A program made the translations under genes and the position numbers. Under the pieces are notes generated by a model. It ran no database searches. It was not told the origin of the DNA and was given only the letters and a program-made list of their open reading frames with translations. A stretch of DNA of 64,000 nt from Mesostigma viride (lineage: Eukaryota > Streptophyta > Mesostigmatophyceae > Mesostigmatales > Mesostigmataceae): NCBI GenBank assembly GCA_009746045.1, contig RPFO01001288.1:1-64000 (forward strand), written 5' to 3'. Positions 9,005 to 17,332 of the stretch are shown here, in pieces; position 1 is the first letter of the stretch, and each line of letters opens with the position of its first letter.

Positions 9005-10291
9005 ATGGCTTCGGACAATTCCTGGTACTCGCGCGCTATCCCCAAGTCCATGCAATACCTCGTGAAGGCGCTGGGTCAGCACACGACTCAACGAGTCCAT
9101 CTCAGCACCCTCTCAGCAAGCGACGGCATCAAACAAGGGTCTGTGGTCGCGGTCCGCCTCCCCACGTCCGGGTTCGTGGACTTGCACTCCTTCGCAATGT
9201 TTTTCACGGGGACCCCCACGACCACGGCGGGGTTCGCAAAGTTCCCCGCGTACACGTCCTCCATCATCAGGCGCCTCGAGGTACTGGCAGGAGGTCAGAC
9301 CGTCGACAGCATCAACGACTACTCCCAGCTGTTCCATACGCTGCTCTCGGTGCACGGCGGTGTCGAGTACAATCTCGCGCAGGCTCCCGCTGGTTGGTCG
9401 AAGAATAACAACATCGTCATTGCTGATGCGGCTGGCGCTCTCACAAACAACGTGAAGGCAAACACCGCAGTGGACGGCGTCATTGACCACTTTTTGGGAT
9501 TCCTGAGTGGCGAGCCTCGGATCGTGGATCTGAGTCTCTTCCCCCCCATCGAGATCCGAATCACACTCATGGACGGAGGGGTGATGCTTCCTAGCGTGGC
9601 GCAAGCAGCTGCTGGTGGCATCGTGGCCGTTGACGCAGGACAGGGTTGGTTTCGAACTGAGCAACATCCACTTTAGCATCGACACGTACAGGTTCCAAGA
9701 AGATATCGTGGGCCAGATTTTCTCGTCCAGGCTTGCCGAGGGTGGAACTCTCTCCTTCAAGTGGCGGACGTGGCAGTCACCAAACAGTCGCTCGGGACTC
9801 GCACTCCCTATGCCATCAAGGCGTCGCTGTCTTCCGCGTCCGCCAGCAAACTCCTGGCGATTCAGGTTGCTGCCGGCGCGGACGTGACCAACGCATCTGG
9901 CAATACGATGTTCAATCACATCGCGGATGGTATGACTTCCTACCAATACGACATCAACGGATCCAACCTGGCGCCTGGATACCGTACGAACGCAACGGAG
10001 GCGTGGATCAATCTGTTGTCTGCGTTCGGTGACCAAGGGAATGTTTTGTCCTGTGTCCGTGAGGGCATGACTCCTACCACGTGGCTAAACAACAACTTCA
10101 CGATGGCGTGTCACCTTAATATGCCGTGTGCCGGTCCAGAGTACATGAGCGGCCTTGACCTTCGTGGCACGGCATCGGTGGTCACGCTGCGAGTCGAGAA
10201 GGGAGCAACGGACTGCATTTCCTACATCTTCACGGAATGCGAATCAAAGATGGACATCGCTGCAGGCAGGCAGGCAGCCGTGTACCTCTAA
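9005..10291 (+). CDS. Major capsid protein (double jelly-roll type), two frameshifts
   Basis: This would be the main shell protein. Starting at the ATG at 9005 (MASDNSWYSRAIPKSMQYLV), the opening frame runs to about 9645. It then needs a shift into the frame reading VGFELSNIHFSIDTYRFQED and AEGGTLSF, and a second, compensating shift near 9755 back to the first frame (VTKQSLGTRTPYAIKA) to the stop at 10291. Total is about 428 codons, normal for polinton-like virus capsid proteins. Recognisable features are the N-terminal SSIIRRLEVLAGGQTVDSIN region, the LSNIHF strand and the conserved order of beta segments. The two opposite indels leave a 37-codon out-of-frame stretch, so the protein would be defective unless the indels are errors. 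Confidence 0.7.
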
Positions 10292-10319
10292 AAAATATAT
10301 ACGTGTGTAATGACAAACG

Positions 10320-10490
10320 ATGGACTACTTTCGAGACCCTAGCATCACAGCTAATCCGTTTAACAGGTTGAAGTTGATTTTTGACATTCCTGAAATGGCA
10401 GATTCTGGTCTGTCCATGACAATGCCAGCTAGACGAGCATTGCCCCTTCTCCCCACCTTCAAGTATCCGCTACCAAACTCTAAAAAATAA
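10320..10490 (+). CDS. 56-residue virion-block small ORF
   Basis: The ATG at 10320 is preceded by AAAAAATATATACGTG, an AT-rich promoter-like stretch also seen ahead of other genes of the element. The 56-residue product (MDYFRDPSITANPFNRLKLI start, ending PLPNSKK) has ordinary composition with a hydrophobic centre and no recognised domain. It sits alone between the capsid gene and the fibre gene in the same direction. It may be a real small capsid component or a remnant of a longer gene. Confidence 0.4.
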   Translation: MDYFRDPSITANPFNRLKLIFDIPEMADSGLSMTMPARRALPLLPTFKYPLPNSKK

Positions 10491-10516
10491 TGTGACGATG
10501 ATATTATATTAGCTCC

Positions 10517-12209
10517 ATGTCGTTTGATTATGGTATTTGTCCTGCTTTGATTCGCAAGAAGCGCAAACGGCAAGGACAGCGCCGTCAATCACGTTAACAA
10601 CTACACACGGACTGTATCCTAGCGCGGTACCGATTACAATGACAGCAGCATTCAGCGAAACAGTCACCGGGTTCACCTTGGGTGATATCGTTGTCATAAA
10701 TGGTACTGCATCTGGTTTAACGGGTAGCGGCGCCTCTTACACATTCTCTGTGACTCCAGCTGTAGCTTATTCACTGACAACAGTCACTGTTGGAGGAACG
10801 CAGCAAGCAGCGTGCTAGGAACCGGCAACACCGCAGCAACTCCGTTAGTCTTCACGTATTCGCCACCTCCAACGGTAACCCTCGCGACGACCGCGGGCTT
10901 GACGCCATCCTCATCACCCGTGGACGTGACAGCCACGTTCAGCAGGTCGGTGACGGGGTTCGCGTTGGGCGATATCACCGTGACCAACGGGACCGCCGCC
11001 AACCTGACCGGAAGTGGGGCGTCGTACGCCTTCCAAGTGACGCCAACCATCGCCAATTCTTCAACGAACGTCAGCGTGGGCGCGGGCACTGTTGTGGACG
11101 CATCGACAGGGAACGCCAACGCGGCATCTAACACACTGTCGTTCACGTACTCGGCAAATCCGTCGGTGACTCTTGTGTCCGGAACCCCGACGGGTGCCGT
11201 TTACCCAGTCACGGCCACTTTTAGCACGTCGGTCGCCGGGTTCGCGTTGGGCGACATCACCGTAACCAACGGAACCGCGTCCAACTTGTTGGGAAGTGGC
11301 GCCACGTACACGTTCGATGTGACCCCTACCATGTCTGACTTCGTGACGACGGTAAGCATGGGCGCGGGCACCGTGACGAGCGCGACGTCAGGGCTAGGAA
11401 ACACAGCATCGAACGCGTTGTCGTTCACGTACAATTACAACCCGGCAACGGACCCCGCGCTGTTCGCGTGGTACGATCCGTCCGACAGCGCCACGGTGTT
11501 CAGCAACACGTCGGGCACAACCCAGCAAAACACGGCGGGCGGGAACGTGATGCGCGTGAACGACAAAGGGCCGAACGGGTACCACGTGACGCAGGCAACT
11601 TCCGCCAAGTGCCCGACACTGGATACGGCGGAGCTGAACTCGAAACGGTCCCTCCGGTTTATTAACTCGCGGTCTGGCTTGTTGGAGTCCGTGAACAATT
11701 TTTGGAATGCGGTCGGGGTAAGTGCGAGTGTTTTTATAGTCGCCAAACAGCTAGCGACTGCAACGTATCCATTGTTGGGAGATGTGACAGGTATCCGAGG
11801 ATACATGCTTGGATCGTCGAACGGCATTTGTTACCTCATGTCTTATCACTCAGAGGTACAGACCGTTATCCTCTTTACTCCAAACAGTGTGCGCGACACC
11901 GTGAGCACCAAGGCTGAGTTCTTTGACAATAAGGCACACGTCTTGGCGCTTTCATGCAACAGCAGTACAAACGCCTTTATCACCCGCTTTGACGGACGAG
12001 CTGGCTATGACAGAGTGGGATCGGACCCTACAACTGGTTCGGGAAATCTCGCTATTGGAGGAGACGCGTCCAACGCGAGTCGTGCTTTTGATGGGTGGAT
12101 TGGCGAGATCCTTATCTACAACACCGCCAAGACGTCAGCGGAACTTGAGCGGATCCGCGGGTATCTTGTTGCCAAGTGGGGCACTCCCGCCGCCATCCCA
12201 GCATATTGA
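10517..12209 (+). CDS. Fibre/adhesin: Ig-like repeats plus LamG-like domain, frameshifted 5' part
   Basis: From 10812 the frame is intact for 465 residues. At least three Ig-like repeats of about 85 residues share the pattern VTATFSxSVxGFALGDITVT followed by NGTA-x-NL-x-GSGA and VTP. They end near 11440 and are followed by a concanavalin/LamG-like domain (ALFAWYDPSDSATVF ... GEILIYNTAKTSAELERIRG). A further repeat lies upstream (10537-10818) in another frame, and a likely start at 10517 (MSFDYGICPALIRKKRKR) in a third, so two indels separate the 5' end from the main frame. Such architecture is typical of bacterial and phage adhesins and of host-attachment fibres. The DNA repeats, nearly identical at nucleotide level, suggest recent unit duplication. 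Binding of algal surface glycans is inference. Confidence 0.6.
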
Positions 12210-12583
12210 AGCTGTGGATCAACTATTATCTCTAATAAGATATAATAAACTATGGAATACCCCACCTATTACCAAATAGTGCTAGATTCCAATGCCTCTG
12301 AAAACATGATTGACTCCACCACCGGGTTACGTCAATTTAGAATCAAACCAGACCCGAGGGCGCCCATCATTGACAGTACATGGCGTGGTGGTGTGCATTA
12401 TGCCTACGTTGACGCAGTACCTTTTGTTGAGGACCATGCTATTGTCGGGCTTGTTTCCCCGAGTTTCCCGGTGGTGAGCATAACCAACAGGATTGCATTG
12501 TTTTATGCACAGAGACTGTCAATGCTGGATCAGACGGGGACATCTTTTCTTACGCCATGATCAACGAACACGCGTTTTTTAAC

Positions 12584-14313
12584 TTAACTCGTCGTCTGTC
12601 CCTGGTCCTCTACGGAGGACTGAGTTGAACTCAGTCCTCTCTAGAGGACCGAGTTTTTGGGTTTCGTAGAAAATTCGCCCCGGTCATAATGTTTGTCAAA
12701 AAAATTCTCTCAAAATTTATTCAAATACTACGTGAAAAGATCTTTCTTGGACATATTTTTGGGATTTTTTTTGGATTTGGTATGAGCGGCTAAATGTACG
12801 GTCAAAGTACAGGTGGTAAGGGTACTTTTCCACGTGAAACGCGAGTTCCGGAAATGCACGACCTAGCCATGGCGGCTCGCGCCCATGCATGCAGTTTACG
12901 TTTGCGGACGAGTTAGCTGTCCAAACTCAGGAAATAGATTTAACATGCCCTAAAGATGATAAAAATCAATTTTTAGCTCGCGGGGATGCGATTTACCCGG
13001 TGTCGGCATTGTTCTTGCTGGAAAAAACTGCGATAAGGCAGGTCGACGGAATTGATGACTGCGCTTGCTTTGCGGCGCAATTTCAATGGCTGATAGGTTT
13101 CTTTCTACATTTTAACATGCATTGTATTAGAGTAAATTGAGTGACAGTGTAGATTTGATGATTTCGACCATTCTGTCACGTCATGGTCTATGTGCCGCAA
13201 AGTGCCACTTTTGCGGGCACCGCCTGGGCCAAGGTAACGCCAGCCGTGCCAGGTAAAGCCGGATAATCGTTGCCTCTTCGTTTCTTGATGTTCGTACATG
13301 AGTTTAAGCTTGCGAGGCGTTGTCAGGTTCAAGTCTTGATGCTCTTTCTTGACCGTTGCCTGCCCCTCTCTAAAACCCCCTTTTCAGATGATGTTAGCTG
13401 GCATTTGCCTTAACCCAGAGTAGTTGTGCAGGGTTTTAGGAGCTGTGCAGGTTTAAACACCTTCATAGATGTTAGTTATTCTTTTGCTACGTTCATACTG
13501 CATGATTGTGTGGCCACGGGCTGCGTCAAGGGTGCATTCAAGCTTTTACGGGTGAGTGAAAAGTCTTGGTGACAAACCACTGCCATCATGTGCCAGCAAC
13601 TATGTTGGCCACATCATGGCAAGGCAAACCAGTTATAGCCATATCTATTGTTGTTAGAAACAATGGAAATATGCTTAACCTACCCATTATATTGGTGGTT
13701 GACACTCATAACATAACCCTTTGTTGGTAGGTATCCAAGCCCATTCCCTACATGCATGCATAGGCTCTCACTACATGATAAGGTATGATATACCTGAAGT
13801 ATGACGATGCAAGTGTGTTGTCCTGTAATGCTTGAAGGGAAATGAGTTGATTGGGATGGTTGGTGGCCACGGTGGTGTGTAGTATGACCGCACTTACATG
13901 CTAGCAAAGTTAGCAAAAGCCCCATTCCTCTCCTGAGGACTGAGAGTTTTTTAATTGTTTCAGGCAGTTGCAGTGGCCAAATCGAGCCCAGTTTTTTGCC
14001 ACGTTTCAAGAACTATATTGTTTACATGCCTATATTTTTTCTTCATGCACCAGGATTTGATTGAATTTTTCCCACTTGTTCTTATCCCGAAAAAATGCAA
14101 ATTCGCGAGGGGTGCCCAACGTCCGTGTAATTTTCAGGTGTTCGGGTCAAGTTTTCACATATGCAGTATTTTTGCCAACAAAATGACATCTAGTACACCC
14201 CCGATCCACATCAAAACATTTGGGATGGACCCCCCACCTAGTCGCTACACGCGGTTGAAAATTGTCAACTCAGTCCTCCTGTGAGGACTGAGTTGGGACA
14301 GACGACGAGTTAA
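12584..14313. mobile_element. Non-autonomous piggyBac-like element with TTAA target duplication
   Basis: The element is bounded by TTAA at 12584-12587 and 14310-14313. Directly inside are perfect 15-bp terminal inverted repeats, CTCGTCGTCTGTCCC at 12588-12602 and its complement at 14295-14309. Next to each repeat is a hairpin built from the shared word AACTCAGTCCTC (12603-12650 and 14269-14294). The TTAA signature is that of the piggyBac superfamily. No transposase is visible in the 1.7 kb interior, so it must have been moved in trans. The clean in-frame repair of the host ORF on its removal confirms the borders. Confidence 0.8.
13105..13332 (-). pseudogene. Possible phospholipase A2-like fragment inside the transposon
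   Basis: A 75-residue minus-strand frame contains FTWHGWRYLGPGG followed, after about 13 residues, by HIDHDVTEW. This resembles the YLGPG calcium loop and HD-x-x-aromatic catalytic helix of the PLA2-like domains found in some viral capsid proteins and in cellular enzymes. The fragment is short, has no good start region and lies within the transposon interior. It may be a captured passenger or a chance match. Confidence 0.25.
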
Positions 14314-14486
14314 AGAACCCACACCTGTTCAGAAACGGAGGACATATTACGGTAGGAGCGTCGTACATTGACAGACTTGACGGAAACGAGACTCAATTCC
14401 CCCCGTTGCAGACGAATGGTTTTTTGTGCATCCTACGTTTTGAAAAGATTCGCGGGTTCAACAAGTGCAATTGTCATGGCAAGTAA

Positions 14487-14828
14487 TTTCTGCGCATCAT
14501 ATATGGGTGGTTGCTTCGGAAAATTCACTCTCGTGGACACTCTAGAATCTTCGTTCAGGCGCTTGACAAGTGACCCAGTTGATTACTCGCACGCTTACGA
14601 GTCTTTTTACCTAAATTCACGTCCCAGAACTCGCCACGTGGTAGAGGCCACCTTAGACTTGCATCGCTCCGAAATTTAGCCAAGTTCGACACTTGTACAA
14701 GTCCAGCCACCTTCGCGTCCTGTCCAGGCCGTGCCAGCAGACGTAACGGACCTTGGCACATTGTGCACAAATAGGCAAAATCACGTGCAAGTCACGCATC
14801 TCACGTCGCAAGCTCTCTGCCGGTAGCC
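14487..14828. other. Gap between broken viral gene and next ORF
   Basis: I see no convincing gene here. A frame of another register runs across it but looks like a continuation of the upstream region without protein character. The last 60 bases before 14829 contain CACGTGCAAG and similar words that could be promoter elements. Confidence 0.3.
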
Positions 14829-15404
14829 ATGGCTTCCCGAAACGCAGGGCCTTGCGAGAAAGCGCTGGCAATGCTTGGAAAAATCCTCGATGGTCTCGAG
14901 GACGGCCAGACAAAGATATCTGACCAGCTCGCACACCTGACGCACAAGGTCTCCCTTCTTTCCGGAAACGAAGGTGCTGTTGGAGGCACCGGACCTACCT
15001 GCGAGGTCTTCAAGATTCACGACGCCGGATATGACGATGTCGACCGCAAGACGCCAAAAATTTGCGTCGAGTGGGTCTACGAGAAGAATGCGGCAAAGCC
15101 GAGGAAGGTCGAGGACCGCTGCGAGTGGATTCGCCTCGACCAAGCCGACGGGTGCGTTAAGATGGTTGACGATTTCCTCAATGGCTTCTCCAAGTCCAAG
15201 CGCCAGCCAGGCATTTCCCCCATTGCGCTCTACAGGGCATGGGAGGAGGTAAAGAAGGGTTTCGAGGACGCAAAGACCGCCACTTCCAATGGCAGGAAGA
15301 GGAGCCGCGAGGAAGCGTCAAGCTCCCACGGCCATGTCTACAAGAGGAAGACCGGCTCGAACGTTGTGAAGAGCCAGACTGGAAACTCCAAGGACAAGGA
15401 GTAG
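14829..15404 (+). CDS. Uncharacterised 191-residue protein
   Basis: The frame is intact from ATG to stop with good codon character on the G/C-rich side. Residues 1-45 form an amphipathic helix or coiled coil (EKALAMLGKILDGLEDGQTK). The middle (residues 60-130) has mixed strands with KICVEWVYEKN and CEWIRLDQADGCVKMVDDFL, and the end is a basic, Ser/Lys-rich tail (GRKRSREEASSSHGHVYKRK) resembling a nuclear localisation signal. I recognise no family. It is the last rightward gene before the repeat-rich DNA, so it may be the outermost gene of the provirus or a host gene next to the integration site. Confidence 0.5.
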   Translation: MASRNAGPCEKALAMLGKILDGLEDGQTKISDQLAHLTHKVSLLSGNEGAVGGTGPTCEVFKIHDAGYDDVDRKTPKICVEWVYEKNAAKPRKVEDRCEWIRLDQADGCVKMVDDFLNGFSKSKRQPGISPIALYRAWEEVKKGFEDAKTATSNGRKRSREEASSSHGHVYKRKTGSNVVKSQTGNSKDKE

Positions 15405-16234
15405 AGTGTCGTCTTGTTGACGACGGCAACGAGCTTGCCATTTCGCTCTTGTTGAGCTGATAACGAATGTGAACGTGATATAAATTTTAATGAATTCGTT
15501 TATGCAGTATACAACGCGTCAATGCATGATGAAAACAATTTTCATTCGTCTCGAAATGCAGTTCTAACTATGGGTTATGCATCGACGCAGGTCGTATGGG
15601 ATTCTTGCATAGGTCGTCCGAGTTTCCAGAGGTTACACAGAGTAATACACCCTAACACTCTGCACACCCCGCCGCGCGGCCCTCGCCGGGTCCGCCAACT
15701 CCCACGCACTGCTCGACCCTCCAGCACCTTACTAAATTTACTAAGCTAACTACGGGTTTTGGGTTTTCTTTGCGGGAAATTATGCAAGCCTGTGCATGCT
15801 CTCTCACACGTCGAATAAAACTTTATTTCCAACTGAAAATATCAATTTAGTAGTAAATATAGTTTCCCACGAGAAAACACAGGAGTCCCACCACCACCTG
15901 GCAGTCCCGCCACTGCTTGGCAGTCCGCGCCCCTCCGCTGCACCCCCGCTGGCCGGCCCCCATGGCCTTTCCCGTGGGAGATGGATTTATTGGTCATTTT
16001 GCCGTGGGAAACTATGTTTTCATAACCATTTGTCGTGGGAGACTATATTTACTAAGTTTTTTGGGGGTTCTTTTTTTGGGAAATTCAGGTGTGTTTTTGG
16101 TGGTGCACACCTGAATTAATTTCCTAGGAATAAAACCCAAAACCCATAGTAAACGTAGTAAACATAGTTTCCCACGGGAAATGACTTAGTCCCATATCCA
16201 CATGGCCCTCACCCAGTTGTGGCAGGATGTCACC
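15405..16234. other. Non-coding stretch with a cluster of TTTCCCACG/CGTGGGA motifs
   Basis: No gene is apparent. Between 15.86 and 16.18 kb the word TTTCCCACG or its complement CGTGGGA occurs at about 15862, 15970, 16000, 16028 and 16166; the last reads TTTCCCACGGGAAA, identical to 597-610 at the left of the provirus. CTGGCAGTCC is duplicated near 15897 and 15917. TAGTAAACTTAGTAAA-type words, which continue into the 162-bp repeats, start here. This may contain the right junction of the provirus. Confidence 0.35.
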
Positions 16235-16640
16235 ACTTCGACCTCATGGCAGGTGGCTTGAATTTCCTAGAAAAAAAACCCAAAACCCATAGTAAACTTA
16301 GTAAATTTAGTCACCCTGGGATGCCAGCATAAGAGTCTACCACCATGGTCACTATAAGGTCACTATAGCTACCCTGTACCACACAGCACCTGTAGCACCT
16401 CGACCTCATGGCAGCTGGCTTGAATTTCCTAGAAAAAAAACCAAAAAACCATAGTAAACTTAGTAAAATTAGTCACCCTGGGATGCCAGCATAAGAGTCT
16501 ACCACCATGGTCACTATAAGGTCACTATAGCTACCCTGTACCACACAGCACCTGTAGCACTTTGACCTCATGGCAGCTGGCTTGAAATTCCTAGAAAAAA
16601 AACCAAAAACCCATAGTAAACTTAGTAAATTTAGTCACAG
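16235..16640. repeat. 162-bp tandem repeat, about 2.5 copies
   Basis: The word ACCTCATGGCAG occurs at 16241, 16403 and 16565, exactly 162 bases apart, each followed by GCTTGAA..TTCCTAG, an A-run and CATAGTAAACTTAGTAAA. The first two units are almost identical over their whole length; the third is cut short. Non-coding. Confidence 0.9.
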
Positions 16641-16692
16641 TGGGAGGGTGATAGCCAGGGTGGGGGGATGCCGTGGGTGCCTGGAGACGGTG

Positions 16693-16761
16693 TTAGGGTT
16701 TAGGGTTTAGGGTTTAGGGTTTAGGGTTTAGGGTTTAGGGTTTAGGGTTTAGGGTTTAGGG
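16693..16761 (+). repeat. Interstitial telomeric repeat (TTTAGGG)n
   Basis: Sixty-nine bases are an uninterrupted TTAGGG followed by nine TTTAGGG units, the plant and green-algal telomere repeat. Unrelated sequence lies on both sides (CACCCTAGGCCGC on the right), so this is internal, left by a break repair, telomere capture or fusion, rather than a chromosome end. Confidence 0.95.
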
Positions 16762-16888
16762 TGATACCCCACCCTAGGCCGCGGTCACTATAGGGTCACT
16801 ATAGGGGTGGCAGATGCCAGCATAAGGCTGGTGCCCTTCTGTGAGCCGCGATGACGGAATGATGACGGAATGATGATGGAAGCTACTT

Positions 16889-17053
16889 AATTAATTAATT
16901 AATTAATTATCAACATCACTCCGTTGGGAGTCAATGTAGCACATATCCCTGAGAAGGGGCATATGGCTTTAAATACATCCTAGGCTACTTCATGCAAGGG
17001 TGGGAATGTAAGCAACACTTGCTCTAGGTGCCGCAAGGGCACCTGCACCACCA
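16889..17053 (+). repeat. Dispersed repeat with (TTAA)n and ACTCCGTTGGGAGT hairpin, copy 1
   Basis: An (AATT)n run is followed by ACTCCGTTGGGAGT (16918-16931; perfect 5-bp stem, 4-base loop) and about 120 bases ending CACCTGCACCACCATG. A copy about 95% alike lies at 19363-19522 in the same orientation, and the hairpin recurs at 57984-57997 next to another (TTAA)n run. The two nearby copies bracket the LINE ORF1 remnant. Confidence 0.7.
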
Positions 17054-17332
17054 TGCTGTCTCAGGTTCAACCCAGCTAAGGGGATCCTGGCACGGGGGAG
17101 GAAGATCATCATGGCTATGCAAGGGCTAGGGCATGGCTTCTCGACAGAGAGCATCTCTCTGCATGGCATAGCATGGCTAAGTTCTTAATGCAACATCCAT
17201 GGGGGTCCCATTATAGACAAAGCATGGCTAAATGTTGAAGGCATCATCCATGGGGGCCATTATGGGCGCACATGCGCGTGGGCCACATGCTAGGCTAAGC
17301 CTTACTAATCTACACTACTGGTATATATATTC

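Larger units (their letters stand above)
12252..14486 (+). pseudogene. Viral gene broken by a frameshift and a TTAA transposon
   Basis: The gene starts at the ATG at 12252 (MEYPTYYQIVLDSNASENMI) after an AT-rich leader. It reads well to about 12520, where a one-base shift is needed to continue as DGDIFSYAMINEHAFFN. That frame is cut at 12584 by the mobile element and resumes exactly after the second TTAA at 14310 (NPHLFRNGGHITVGASYIDR) to a stop at 14484-14486. With one TTAA retained the two sides are in the same frame, giving a product of roughly 170-180 residues. Function unknown; position after the fibre gene suggests a virion or attachment protein. Confidence 0.6.

Noticed and set aside
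16693-16761. Chromosome end
   Set aside because: Complex sequence continues for tens of kilobases on both sides.
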